Part shown: piece by piece, positions 23,811-37,772 of the stretch
Position numbering within the stretch: position 1 is the stretch's first letter
How the letters are laid out: each line of letters starts with the position of its first letter
Assembly (NCBI RefSeq): GCF_932526225.1
Contig: NC_064047.1
Location: 1-64,000, forward strand
Reading direction: 5' to 3'
Length of the DNA: 64,000 nt
Source of the DNA: Nematostella vectensis
Lineage: Eukaryota; Cnidaria; Anthozoa; Actiniaria; Edwardsiidae
Position numbers and translations under genes: made by a program
The notes under the pieces: model-generated
What the model was told of the DNA's origin: nothing
The model's input: only the letters and a program-made list of their open reading frames with translations
Database searches by the model: none

Positions 23811-25807
23811 TAGAATAATTTTTTACCTACTAACAGAAAACAACTTGACTGCAAAACACTTACTGTAGGGCACTCGATATTAGGCATTACTTTCATGTGG
23901 ATGTAAGGTTGAAATGTCAAAACCTTTATTAACCCGTGAACTACGCTTTAGCGTATTACACTTTGTTGTGATCTGATTCTATTGTTCTTTTTTTGTGTTT
24001 TACTAACTATTACCGTTTAACTATCACACTTTGTTTCACGGGTTAATGAAAACCACTCTAATTACTTACAGTAGTTCTTTTTTAATATTATCATTTACTT
24101 GTATAATTTAGATGAGCAATACATATTTCTTTATGGCTTTGTAGAGCTCATCTCGTTTCTCATAAATAACAAACTAAATGAAGTTTGTTCTTATTTTGGT
24201 GCAAAGGAATCTACAGTAGTTTTCTAATCAGATAAATGTTTTTTTTTAAACTCACCTGTTATTTCAACAGCCTTACTTGAGTTTGCTTGTCTCAGAAATA
24301 GACCTTGCTTAATAAACAAATATATCTTACAAACTTATTTAATTATAGGTAACAACTGCAATATTGTATGAAGAGAGTGCCCCTCCCTTCCCCTTGCAAT
24401 TGTTGACATTATTCTCAATAAACTTTTACCTCTCCCCTCTCCACCAGTTAAGCATTCTATGTATGTTTCCCTGTACAAAATGCTCCCCTTCAAATAGAAC
24501 ATTAAAGTTCACATACTTGTTTACTTCCTCAAACTCTTTGATTGGTGTTTTTTTAACTTCCTAGGAACAAATTGAATACATATAATCAATAAATCCAGCT
24601 AGCTTATTTTGCAAACTCACTTTTTATTATTATTTTTGCGCAAAACCAATCAGGATTAGGGGGGGTGAAGCACAAAAAATGAAAACGAATAAAAAAAAAG
24701 CCCATTGGCCTGGGATCGAACGCGGTCTGAAGAACAAAACGGAAACCATACATACGGATTACCCAATCGGTATGGCAGCACAAGGCTTTTACGGAAGGCT
24801 GTAAAGAACCCGAAGGTCCAAAGCACCGATATTTCCGAGCGAATATGCTGTACAACACTCTTGCAAGGTTATCCCAACCCGCGCATTAATGGGGAGGACA
24901 ATAACCAGGATCCCAGGCCTGTAATACGGTTACGCCACGCACAGCTCGCCGAGATTGTGGATGACAAAAAATAGAGGTCTATTTGGGCGTCTTGGGTCCC
25001 TTGGGGATTCGCCATGCGCACGGGCGCATCTCTTTTATTGTGTACATGACATCAAAATAGCGAAGAAAAAAGACGCTGTTTTGGTATCATGTGAAAAGCA
25101 TAAAATAAATAGAAATAAAGACATAAGGGGGGAGAATATTGACATATTCATATTAGAATATTGACAAAATCCGCAATATTGTCTACGCTGACTAAGTAAA
25201 GCTGTATTTTACCTTAAAGGGGCAGCAGCATAGTACTGCGCATGTCTGGAGTCAGTGTTTATTGTAGGCTTTTAAGTGTCTACAAACAGTTGAACTTTTT
25301 AAAAGCTGTCAATACCTTATTAAATAATATGCAATATTATATTGAAAACTATGTTAATGGACAGTTTGTGTTCATTTTTTTGTTTTGTTTAAAGTCTCCC
25401 ACATGTACCAAAAGCTCATAAGTCAGTATTAGAATTTCACTGAAGTTCATTGTGTCAGGGCTCTAGAGCTATTGCAAATCTCTTAAACATGACACTCCCC
25501 CTTTAAAGGAAAGTAAAAAAAAATCAAAATTGTTGGTGGGGGTCTCTGCTGTGTTTGTTTTCTTTTTAGTTTTGTTCTATTATTATTATTATTTTCTTTT
25601 TTAGAGGGGGAGGGGAATTCAGCTAAAAATAGCCAAGGGTCAATTCAAGCAACTAGTACAAAAGATGTTTTTTTTGCAGTCCTTTATTCAATATATTCAA
25701 GGTTATCACGCAATTCTGTTTTTTGACTGCATATATATATTTTTTCTTTCTTTTCATTACAAGTGCTATATGTGTAAGTGGTGACCATAGCTATGATTAC
25801 TATTATT
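23811..25807 (+). repeat. Unit 13 (long form)
   Basis: The B box of the tRNA-like element carries a substitution (gatcgaacgcgg near 24715). The left boundary of the recent 6-kb duplication falls in this unit, between 25058 and 25122. Confidence 0.95.
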
Positions 25808-27813
25808 TAGAATAATTTTTTGCCTACTAACGGAAAACAACTTGACTGCAAAACACTTACTGTAGGGCACTCGATATTAGGCATTACTTTCATGTGGATG
25901 TAAGGTTTAAATGTCAAAACCTTCATTAACCCGTTAACTACGCTTTAGCGTATTACACTTTGTTGTGATCTGATTCTATTGTTCTTTTTTGTGTTTTACT
26001 AACTATTACCGTTTAACTATCACACTTTGTTTCACGGGTTAATGAAAACCACTCTAATTACTTACAGTAGTTCTTTTTTAATATTATCATTTACTTGTAT
26101 AATTTAAATGAGCAATACATATTTCTATATGGCTTTGTAGAGCTTATCTCGTTTCTCATAAATAACAAACTTAATGAAGTTTGTTCTTATTTTGGTGCAA
26201 AGGAATCTACAGTAGTTTTCTAATCAGATAAATGTTTTTTTTTTTTTTTTAAACTCACCTGTTATTTCAACAGCCTTACTTGAGTTTGCTTGTCTCAGAA
26301 AAAGACCTTGCTTAATAAACAAAGACATGTTACAAACTTATTTAATAATAGGTAACAACTGCAATATTGTATGAAGAGAGTGCCCCTCCCTTCCCCCTGC
26401 TATTGTTGACATTATGCTCAATAAACTGTTACCTCTCCCCTCTCCACCAGTTAAGCATTCTATGTATGTTTCCCTGTACAAAATGCGCCCCTTCAAATAG
26501 AACATTAAAGTTCACATACTTGTTTACTTCCTCAAACTCTTTGCTTTGTGTTTTTTGTTAACTTCCTAGGAACAAATTGAATACATATAATCAATAAATC
26601 CAGCTAGCTTATTTTGCAAACTCACTTTTTTTTATTATTTTTGCGCAAAACCAATCAGGATTAGGGGGGTCAAGCACAAAAAAAGAAAACGAATAAAAAA
26701 AAAGCCCATTGGCCTGGGATCGAACCCGGTCTGAAGAACAAAACGGAAACCATACATACGGATTACCCAATCGGTATGGCAGCACAAGGCTTTTACGGAA
26801 GGCTGTAAAGAACCCGAAGGTCCCAAGCACCGATATTTCCGAGCGAATATGCTGTACAACACTCTTGTAAGGTTATCCCAACCCGCGCATTAATGGGGAG
26901 GACAATAACCAGGATCCCAGGCCTGTAATACGGTTACGCCACGCACAGCTCGCCGAGATTGTGGATGACAAAAAATAGAGGTCTATTTGGGCGTCTTGGG
27001 TCCCTTGGGGATTCGCCATGCGCACGGGCGCATCTCTTTTATTGTGTACATGACATCAACTTAGCGAAGAAAAAAGACGCTGTTTTGGTATCATGTGAAA
27101 AGCATAAAATAAATAGAAATAAAGACGTAAGGGGGGAGAATATTGACATATTCATATTAGAATATTGACAAAATCCGCAATATTGTCTACGCTGACTAAG
27201 TAAAGCTGTATTTTACCTTGAATTGGCAGCAGCATAGTACTGCGCATGTCTGGAGTCAGTGTTTATTGTAGGCTTTTAAGTGTCTACAAACAGTTGAACT
27301 TTTTAAAAGCTGTCAATACCTTATTAAATAATATGCAATATTGTATTGAAAACTATGTTAATGGACAGTTTGTGGTCATTTTTTTTGTTTTGTTTAAAGT
27401 CTCCCACATGTACCAAAAGCTTATAAGTCAGTATTAGAATTTCACTGAAGTTCATTGTATCAGGGCTCTAGAGCTATTGCAAATCTCTTAAACATGACAC
27501 TCCCCCTTTAAAGGAAAGTAAAAAAACTCAAAATTGTTGGTGGGGGTCTCTGCTGTGTTTGTTTTCTTTTTAGTTTGGTCTATTATTATTATTATTTTCT
27601 TTTTTAGAGGGGGAGGGGAATTCAGCTAAAAATAGCCAAGGGTCAATTCAAGCAACTAGTACAAAAGATGTTTTTTTGCAGTCCTTTATTCAATATATTC
27701 AAGGTTATCATGCAATTCTGTTGTTTGACTGCATATATATATATTTTTTTTCATTCTTTTCATTACAAGTGCTATATGTGTAAGTGGTGACCATAGCTAT
27801 GATTACTATTATT
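25808..27813 (+). repeat. Unit 14 (long form, first duplicate of the pair with unit 17)
   Basis: Carries a 16-T run at 26235-26250, cccgttaactacg at the left MITE end (about 25931) and the private change accttgaattggcagc near 27216. All but the T-run length recur in unit 17. Confidence 0.95.
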
Positions 27814-29813
27814 TAGAATAATTTTTTTACCTACTAACAGAAAACAACATGACTGCAAAACACTTACTGTAGGGCACTCGATATTAGGCATTACTTTCAT
27901 GTGGATGTAAGGTTGAAATGTCAAAACCTTCATTAACCCGTGAACTACGCTTTAGCGTATTACACTTTGTTGTGATCTGATTCTATTGTTCTTTTTTGTG
28001 TTTTACTAACTATTACCGTTTAACTATCACGCTTTGTTTCACGGGTAATGAAAACCACTCTAATTACTTACAGTAGTTCTTTTTTAATATTATCATTTAC
28101 TTGTATAATTTAGATGAGCAATACATATTTCATTATGGCTTTGTAGAGCTCATCTCGTTTCTCATAAATAACAAACTAAATGAAGTTTGTTCTTATTTTG
28201 GTGCAAAGGAATCTACAGTAGTTTTCTAATCAGATAAATGTTTTTTTTTTAAACTCACCTGTTATTTCAACAGCCTTACTTGAGTTTGCTTGTCTCAGAA
28301 AAAGACCTTGCTTAATAAACAAAGACATGTTACAAACTTATTTAATAATAGGTTACAACTGCAATATTGTATAAAGAGAGTGCCCCTCCCTTCCCCCTCA
28401 TATTGTTGACATTATGCTCAATAAACTGTTACCTCTCCCCTCTCCACCAGTTAAGCATTCTATGTATGTTTCCCTGTACAAAATGCGCCCCTTCAAATAG
28501 AACATTAAAGTTCACATACTTGTTTACTTCCTCAAACTCTTTGCTTTGTGTTTTTAGTTAACTTCTTAGGAACAAATTGAATACATATAATCAATAAATC
28601 TAGCAAGCTTATTTTGCAAACTCTCTTTTTTTTATTATTTTTGCGCAAAACCTATCAGGACTAAGGGGGTCCAGCACAAAGAAAAAAAAAACGAATTAAA
28701 AAAAAAGCCCATTGGCCTGGGATCGAACCCGGTCTGAAGAACAAAACTTAAACCATACATACGGATTACCCAATCGGTATGGCAGCACAAGGCTTTTACG
28801 GAAGGCTGTAAAGAACCCGAAGGCCCCAAGCACCGATATTTCCGAGCGAATATGCTGTACAACACTCTTGCAAGGTTATCCCAACCCGCGCATTAATGGG
28901 GAGGACAATAACCAGGATCCCAGGCCTGTAATACGGTTACGCCACGCACAGCTCGCCGAGATTGTGGATGGCAAAAAATAGAGGTCTATGTGGGCGTCTT
29001 GGGTCCCTTGGGGACTCGCCATGCGCACGGGCGCATGTCTTTTATTGTGTACATGACATCAAATTAGCGAAGAACAAAGACGCTGTTTTGGTATCATGTA
29101 AAATCATAAAATAAATAGAAATAAAGACGTAAGGGGGGAGAATATTGACATCTTCATATTAGAATATTGACAAAATCCGCAATTTTGTCTACGCTGACTA
29201 AGTAAAGCTGTATTTTACTTTAAAGGGGCAGCAGCATAGTACTGCGCATGTCTGGAGTCATTGATTATTGTAGGCTTTTAAGTGTCAACAAACAGTTGAA
29301 CTTTTTAAAAGCTGTCAATACCTTATTAAATAATATGCAATATTATATTGAAAACTATGTTAATTGACAGTTTGTGGTCATTTTTTTGTTTTGTTTAAAG
29401 TCCCCCACATGTACCAAAAGCTCATAAGTCAGTATTAGAATTTCACTGAAGTTCATTGTGTCAGGGCTCTAGAGCTATTGCAAATCTCTTAACCATGACA
29501 CTCCCCCTTTAAAGGAAAGTAAAACAAATCAAAATTGTTGGTGGGGGTCTCTGTTGTGTTTGTTTTATTTTTAGTTTTGTTCTATTATTATTATTATTTT
29601 CTTTTTTAGAGGGGGAGGGGAATTCAGCTAAAAATAGCCAAGGGTCAATTCAAGCAACTAGTACAAAAGATGTTTTTTTGCAGTCCTTTATTCAATATAT
29701 TCAAGGTTATCATGCAATTCTGTTGTTTGACTGCATATATATATTTTTTTTCTTTCTTTTCATTACAAGTTCTATATGTGTAAGTGGTGACCATAGCTAT
29801 GATTACTATTATT
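27814..29813 (+). repeat. Unit 15 (long form, first duplicate of the pair with unit 18)
   Basis: The MITE right end has lost one T (cacgggtaatg near 28041), removing the TTAA. The variant caaaacttaaacc near 28743 changes the tRNA-like variable region. Both recur in unit 18. It belongs to the unit 9 haplotype family. Confidence 0.95.
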
Positions 29814-31816
29814 TAGAATAATTTTTTACCTACTAAAAGAAAACAACTTGACTGCAAAACACTTACTGTAGGGCACTCGATATTAGGCATTACTTTCATG
29901 TGGATGTAAGGTTGAAATGTCAAAACCTTCATTAACCCGTGAACTACGCTTTAGCGTATTACACTTTGTGGTGATCTGATTCTATTGTACTTTTTTGTGT
30001 TTTACTAACTATTACCGTTTAACTATCACACTTTGTTTCACGTGTTAATGAAAACCACTCTAATTACTTACAGTAGTTCTTTTTTAATATTATTATTTAC
30101 TTGTATAATTTAGATGAGCAATACATATTTCTTTATGGCTTTGTAGAGCTCATCTCGTTCCTCATAAATAACAAACAAAATGAAGTTCGTTCTTATTTTG
30201 GTGCAAAGGAATCTACAGTAGTTTTCTAATCAGATAATTGTTTTTTTTCAACACTCACCTGTTTTTTCAACAGCTCTTACTTGAGTTTGCTTGTCTCAGA
30301 AATAGACCTTGCTTAATAAACAAATATATCTTACAAACTTATTTAATAATAGGTAACAACTGCAATATTGTATGAAGAGAGTGCCCCTCCCTTCATCCCT
30401 GCTATTGTTGACATTATGCTCAATAAACTTTTACCTCTTCCCTCTCTACCAGTTAAGCATTCTATGTATGCTTCCCTGTACAAAATGCACCCCTTCAAAT
30501 AGAACATTAAAGTTCACATACTTGTTTACTTCCTCAAACTCTTTGCTTTGTGTTTTTTGTTAACTTCCTAGGAACAAATTGAATACATATAATCAATAAA
30601 TCCAGCTAGCTTATTTTGCAAACTCACTTGTTTTTATTATTTTTGCACAAAACCAATCAGGATTAGGGGGGTCAAGCACAAAGAAAGAAAACGAATAATA
30701 ATAAAAAAGCCCATTGGCCTGGGATCGAACCCGGTCTGAAGAACAAAACGGAAACCATACATACGGATTACCCAATCGGTATGGCAGCACAAGGCTTTTA
30801 CGGAAGGCTGTAAAGAACCCGAAGGTCCCAAGCACCGATATTTCCGAGCGAATATGCTGTACAACACTCTTGCAAGGTTATCCCAACCCGCGCAATAATG
30901 GGGAGGACAATAACCAGGATCCCAGGCCTGTAATACGGTTACGCCACGCACAGCTCGCCGAGATTGTGGATGACAAAAAATAGAGGTCTATTTGGGCGTC
31001 TTGGGTCCCTTGGGGATTCGCCATGCGCACGGGCTCATCTCTTTTATTGTGTACATGACATCAAATTAGCGAAGAAAAAAGACGCTGTTTTGGTATCATG
31101 TGAAAAGCATAAAATAAATAGAAATAAAGACATAAGGGGGGAGAATATTGACATATTCATATTAGAATATTGACAAAATCCGCAATATTGTCTACGCTGA
31201 CTAAGTAAAGCTGTATTTTACCTTAAAGGGGCAGCAGCATAGTACTGCGCATGTCTGGAGTCAGTGTTTATTGTAGGCTTTTAAGTGTCTACAAACAGTT
31301 GAACTTTTTAAAAGCTGTCAATACCTTATTAAATAATATGCAATATTATATTGAAAACTATGTTAATGGACAGTTTGTGTTCATTTTTTTGTTTTGTTTA
31401 AAGTCTCCCACATGTACCAAAAGCTCATAAGTCAGTATTAGAATTTCACTGAAGTTCATTGTGTCAGGGCTCTAGAGCTATTGCAAATCTCTTAAACATG
31501 ACACTCCCCCTTTAAAGGAAAGTAAAAAAAAATCAAAATTGTTGGTGGGGGTCTCTGCTGTGTTTGTTTTCTTTTTAGTTTTGTTCTATTATTATTATTA
31601 TTTTCTTTTTTAGAGGGGGAGGGGAATTCAGCTAAAAATAGCCAAGGGTCAATTCAAGCAACTAGTACAAAAGATGTTTTTTTTGCAGTCCTTTATTCAA
31701 TATATTCAAGGTTATCACGCAATTCTGTTTTTTGACTGCATATATATATTTTTTCTTTCTTTTCATTACAAGTGCTATATGTGTAAGTGGTGACCATAGC
31801 TATGATTACTATTATT
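29814..31816 (+). repeat. Unit 16 (long form, first duplicate of the pair with unit 19)
   Basis: Has cacgtgttaatg at the MITE right end (about 30040), cgcgcaataatgg near 30892 and gcacgggctcat near 31028, which breaks the GC-rich hairpin. The central junction of the 6-kb duplication lies in this unit, at 31067-31131. Confidence 0.95.
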
Positions 31817-33820
31817 TAGAATAATTTTTTGCCTACTAACGGAAAACAACTTGACTGCAAAACACTTACTGTAGGGCACTCGATATTAGGCATTACTTTC
31901 ATGTGGATGTAAGGTTTAAATGTCAAAACCTTCATTAACCCGTTAACTACGCTTTAGCGTATTACACTTTGTTGTGATCTGATTCTATTGTTCTTTTTTG
32001 TGTTTTACTAATTATTACCGTTTAACTATCACACTTTGTTTCACGGGTTAATGAAAACCACTCTAATTACTTACAGTAGTTCTTTTTTAATATTATCATT
32101 TACTTGTATAATTTAAATGAGCAATACATATTTCTATATGGCTTTGTAGAGCTTATCTCGTTTCTCATAAATAACAAACTTAATGAAGTTTGTTCTTATT
32201 TTGGTGCAAAGGAATCTACAGTAGTTTTCTAATCAGATAAATGTTTTTTTTTTTTTTAAACTCACCTGTTATTTCAACAGCCTTACTTGAGTTTGCTTGT
32301 CTCAGAAAAAGACCTTGCTTAATAAACAAAGACATGTTACAAACTTATTTAATAATAGGTAACAACTGCAATATTGTATGAAGAGAGTGCCCCTCCCTTC
32401 CCCCTGCTATTGTTGACATTATGCTCAATAAACTGTTACCTCTCCCCTCTCCACCAGTTAAGCATTCTATGTATGTTTCCCTGTACAAAATGCGCCCCTT
32501 CAAATAGAACATTAAAGTTCACATACTTGTTTACTTCCTCAAACTCTTTGCTTTGTGTTTTTTGTTAACTTCCTAGGAACAAATTGAATACATATAATCA
32601 ATAAATCCAGCTAGCTTATTTTGCAAACTCACTTTTTTTTATTATTTTTGCGCAAAACCAATCAGGATTAGGGGGGTCAAGCACAAAAAAAGAAAACGAA
32701 TAAAAAAAAAGCCCATTGGCCTGGGATCGAACCCGGTCTGAAGAACAAAACGGAAACCATACATACGGATTACCCAATCGGTATGGCAGCACAAGGCTTT
32801 TACGGAAGGCTGTAAAGAACCCGAAGGTTCCAAGCACCGATATTTCCGAGCGAATATGCTGTACAACACTCTTGTAAGGTTATCCCAACCCGCGCATTAA
32901 TGGGGAGGACAATAACCAGGATCCCAGGCCTGTAATACGGTTACGCCACGCACAGCTCGCCGAGATTGTGGATGACAAAAAATAGAGGTCTATTTGGGCG
33001 TCTTGGGTCCCTTGGGGATTCGCCATGCGCACGGGCGCATCTCTTTTATTGTGTACATGACATCAACTTAGCGAAGAAAAAAGACGCTGTTTTGGTATCA
33101 TGTGAAAAGCATAAAATAAATAGAAATAAAGACGTAAGGGGGGAGAATATTGACATATTCATATTAGAATATTGACAAAATCCGCAATATTGTCTACGCT
33201 GACTAAGTAAAGCTGTATTTTACCTTGAATTGGCAGCAGCATAGTACTGCGCATGTCTGGAGTCAGTGTTTATTGTAGGCTTTTAAGTGTCTACAAACAG
33301 TTGAACTTTTTAAAAGCTGTCAATACCTTATTAAATAATATGCAATATTGTATTGAAAACTATGTTAATGGACAGTTTGTGGTCATTTTTTTTGTTTTGT
33401 TTAAAGTCTCCCACATGTACCAAAAGCTTATAAGTCAGTATTAGAATTTCACTGAAGTTCATTGTATCAGGGCTCTAGAGCTATTGCAAATCTCTTAAAC
33501 ATGACACTCCCCCTTTAAAGGAAAGTAAAAAAACTCAAAATTGTTGGTGGGGGTCTCTGCTGTGTTTGTTTTCTTTTTAGTTTGGTCTATTATTATTATT
33601 ATTTTCTTTTTTAGAGGGGGAGGGGAATTCAGCTAAAAATAGCCAAGGGTCAATTCAAGCAACTAGTACAAAAGATGTTTTTTTGCAGTCCTTTATTCAA
33701 TATATTCAAGGTTATCATGCAATTCTGTTGTTTGACTGCATATATATATATTTTTTTTCATTCTTTTCATTACAAGTGCTATATGTGTAAGTGGTGACCA
33801 TAGCTATGATTACTATTATT
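31817..33820 (+). repeat. Unit 17 (long form, duplicate of unit 14)
   Basis: Differs from unit 14 at only three places I could find: C to T at 32012, C to T at 32829, and a T run of 14 instead of 16 at 32244-32257. Confidence 0.95.
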
Positions 33821-35820
33821 TAGAATAATTTTTTTACCTACTAACAGAAAACAACATGACTGCAAAACACTTACTGTAGGGCACTCGATATTAGGCATTA
33901 CTTTCATGTGGATGTAAGGTTGAAATGTCAAAACCTTCATTAACCCGTGAACTACGCTTTAGCGTATTACACTTTGTTGTGATCTGATTCTATTGTTCTT
34001 TTTTGTGTTTTACTAACTATTACCGTTTAACTATCACGCTTTGTTTCACGGGTAATGAAAACCACTCTAATTACTTACAGTAGTTCTTTTTTAATATTAT
34101 CATTTACTTGTATAATTTAGATGAGCAATACATATTTCATTATGGCTTTGTAGAGCTCATCTCGTTTCTCATAAATAACAAACTAAATGAAGTTTGTTCT
34201 TATTTTGGTGCAAAGGAATCTACAGTAGTTTTCTAATCAGATAAATGTTTTTTTTTTAAACTCACCTGTTATTTCAACAGCCTTACTTGAGTTTGCTTGT
34301 CTCAGAAAAAGACCTTGCTTAATAAACAAAGACATGTTACAAACTTATTTAATAATAGGTTACAACTGCAATATTGTATAAAGAGAGTGCCCCTCCCTTC
34401 CCCCTCATATTGTTGACATTATGCTCAATAAACTGTTACCTCTCCCCTCTCCACCAGTTAAGCATTCTATGTATGTTTCCCTGTACAAAATGCGCCCCTT
34501 CAAATAGAACATTAAAGTTCACATACTTGTTTACTTCCTCAAACTCTTTGCTTTGTGTTTTTAGTTAACTTCTTAGGAACAAATTGAATACATATAATCA
34601 ATAAATCTAGCAAGCTTATTTTGCAAACTCTCTTTTTTTTATTATTTTTGCGCAAAACCTATCAGGACTAAGGGGGTCCAGCACAAAGAAAAAAAAAACG
34701 AATTAAAAAAAAAGCCCATTGGCCTGGGATCGAACCCGGTCTGAAGAACAAAACTTAAACCATACATACGGATTACCCAATCGGTATGGCAGCACAAGGC
34801 TTTTACGGAAGGCTGTAAAGAACCCGAAGGCCCCAAGCACCGATATTTCCGAGCGAATATGCTGTACAACACTCTTGCAAGGTTATCCCAACCCGCGCAT
34901 TAATGGGGAGGACAATAACCAGGATCCCAGGCCTGTAATACGGTTACGCCACGCACAGCTCGCCGAGATTGTGGATGGCAAAAAATAGAGGTCTATGTGG
35001 GCGTCTTGGGTCCCTTGGGGACTCGCCATGCGCACGGGCGCATGTCTTTTATTGTGTACATGACATCAAATTAGCGAAGAACAAAGACGCTGTTTTGGTA
35101 TCATGTAAAATCATAAAATAAATAGAAATAAAGACGTAAGGGGGGAGAATATTGACATCTTCATATTAGAATATTGACAAAATCCGCAATTTTGTCTACG
35201 CTGACTAAGTAAAGCTGTATTTTACTTTAAAGGGGCAGCAGCATAGTACTGCGCATGTCTGGAGTCATTGATTATTGTAGGCTTTTAAGTGTCAACAAAC
35301 AGTTGAACTTTTTAAAAGCTGTCAATACCTTATTAAATAATATGCAATATTATATTGAAAACTATGTTAATTGACAGTTTGTGGTCATTTTTTTGTTTTG
35401 TTTAAAGTCCCCCACATGTACCAAAAGCTCATAAGTCAGTATTAGAATTTCACTGAAGTTCATTGTGTCAGGGCTCTAGAGCTATTGCAAATCTCTTAAC
35501 CATGACACTCCCCCTTTAAAGGAAAGTAAAACAAATCAAAATTGTTGGTGGGGGTCTCTGTTGTGTTTGTTTTATTTTTAGTTTTGTTCTATTATTATTA
35601 TTATTTTCTTTTTTAGAGGGGGAGGGGAATTCAGCTAAAAATAGCCAAGGGTCAATTCAAGCAACTAGTACAAAAGATGTTTTTTTGCAGTCCTTTATTC
35701 AATATATTCAAGGTTATCATGCAATTCTGTTGTTTGACTGCATATATATATTTTTTTTCTTTCTTTTCATTACAAGTTCTATATGTGTAAGTGGTGACCA
35801 TAGCTATGATTACTATTATT
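33821..35820 (+). repeat. Unit 18 (long form, duplicate of unit 15)
   Basis: Repeats every private variant of unit 15 at an offset of 6007 bp, including the broken MITE right end and caaaacttaaacc. I noticed no difference between the two. Confidence 0.95.
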
Positions 35821-37772
35821 TAGAATAATTTTTTACCTACTAAAAGAAAACAACTTGACTGCAAAACACTTACTGTAGGGCACTCGATATTAGGCATTAC
35901 TTTCATGTGGATGTAAGGTTGAAATGTCAAAACCTTCATTAACCCGTGAACTACGCTTTAGCGTATTACACTTTGTGGTGATCTGATTCTATTGTACTTT
36001 TTTGTGTTTTACTAACTATTACCGTTTAACTATCACACTTTGTTTCACGTGTTAATGAAAACCACTCTAATTACTTACAGTAGTTCTTTTTTAATATTAT
36101 TATTTACTTGTATAATTTAGATGAGCAATACATATTTCTTTATGGCTTTGTAGAGCTCATCTCGTTCCTCATAAATAACAAACAAAATGAAGTTCGTTCT
36201 TATTTTGGTGCAAAGGAATCTACAGTAGTTTTCTAATCAGATAATTGTTTTTTTTCAACACTCACCTGTTTTTTCAACAGCTCTTACTTGAGTTTGCTTG
36301 TCTCAGAAATAGACCTTGCTTAATAAACAAATATATCTTACAAACTTATTTAATAATAGGTAACAACTGCAATATTGTATGAAGAGAGTGCCCCTCCCTT
36401 CATCCCTGCTATTGTTGACATTATGCTCAATAAACTTTTACCTCTTCCCTCTCTACCAGTTAAGCATTCTATGTATGCTTCCCTGTACAAAATGCACCCC
36501 TTCAAATAGAACATTAAAGTTCACATACTTGTTTACTTCCTCAAACTCTTTGCTTTGTGTTTTTTGTTAACTTCCTAGGAACAAATTGAATACATATAAT
36601 CAATAAATCCAGCTAGCTTATTTTGCAAACTCACTTGTTTTTATTATTTTTGCACAAAACCAATCAGGATTAGGGGGGTCAAGCACAAAGAAAGAAAACG
36701 AATAATAATAAAAAAGCCCATTGGCCTGGGATCGAACCCGGTCTGAAGAACAAAACGGAAACCATACATACGGATTACCCAATCGGTATGGCAGCACAAG
36801 GCTTTTACGGAAGGCTGTAAAGAACCCGAAGGTCCCAAGCACCGATATTTCCGAGCGAATATGCTGTACAACACTCTTGCAAGGTTATCCCAACCCGCGC
36901 AATAATGGGGAGGACAATAACCAGGATCCCAGGCCTGTAATACGGTTACGCCACGCACAGCTCGCCGAGATTGTGGATGACAAAAAATAGAGGTCTATTT
37001 GGGCGTCTTGGGTCCCTTGGGGATTCGCCATGCGCACGGGCTCATCTCTTTTATTGTGTACATGACATCAAATTAGCGAAGAAAAAAGACGCTGTTTTGG
37101 TATCATGTGAAAAGCATAAAATAAATAGAAATAAAGACGTATGGGGGGAGAATATTGACATATTCATTTTAGAATATTGACAAAATCCGCAATATTGTCT
37201 ACGCTGACTAAGTAAAGCTGTATTTTACTTTAAAGGGGCAGCAGCATAGTACTGCGCATGTCTGGAGTCAGTGTTTATTGTAGGCTTTTAAGTGTCTACA
37301 AACAGTTGAACTTTTTAAAAGCTGTCAATACCTTATTAAATAATATGCAATATTATATTGAAAACTATGTTAATTGACAGTTTCTGGTAATTTTTTTTGT
37401 TTTGTTTAAAGTCTTCCACATGTACCAAAAGCTCATAAGTCAGTATTAGAATTTCACTGAAGTTCATTGTGTCAGGGCTCTAGAGCTATTGCAAATCTCT
37501 TAAACATGACACTCCCCCTTTGTTTTATTTTTAGTTTTGTTCTATTATTATTATTATTTTCTTTTTTAGAGGGGGATGGGAATTCAGCTAAAAATAGCCA
37601 AGGGTCAATTCAAGCAACTAGTACAAAAGATGTTTTTTTGCAGTCCTTTATTCAATATATTCAAGGTTATCATGCAATTCTGTTGTTTGACTGCATATAT
37701 ATATTTTTTTCTTTCTTTTCATTACAAGTTCTATATGTGTAAGTGGTGACCATAGCTATAATTACTATTATT
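35821..37772 (+). repeat. Unit 19 (short form; 5' part is a duplicate of unit 16)
   Basis: Matches unit 16 from its start to the duplication boundary between 37074 and 37138, then becomes a short-form unit with the tttctggtaatttt variant of unit 11. It is a direct junction between two haplotypes inside one unit. Confidence 0.95.

Larger units (their letters stand above)
25058..31066 (+). repeat. Recent three-unit tandem duplication, first copy (6009 bp)
   Basis: A block of three long-form units is followed directly by an almost exact copy. The left limit is set by the difference at 25057 (A, against T at 31066). The exact junction can lie anywhere in 25058-25122, because that 65-bp stretch is the same at all three boundary points. 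Confidence 0.95.
31067..37073 (+). repeat. Recent three-unit tandem duplication, second copy (6007 bp)
   Basis: Copy of the preceding block. I found only two substitutions (32012, 32829) and a 2-bp T-run difference. Identity continues to 37138, where the sequence switches to a different unit haplotype at 37139. Confidence 0.95.
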
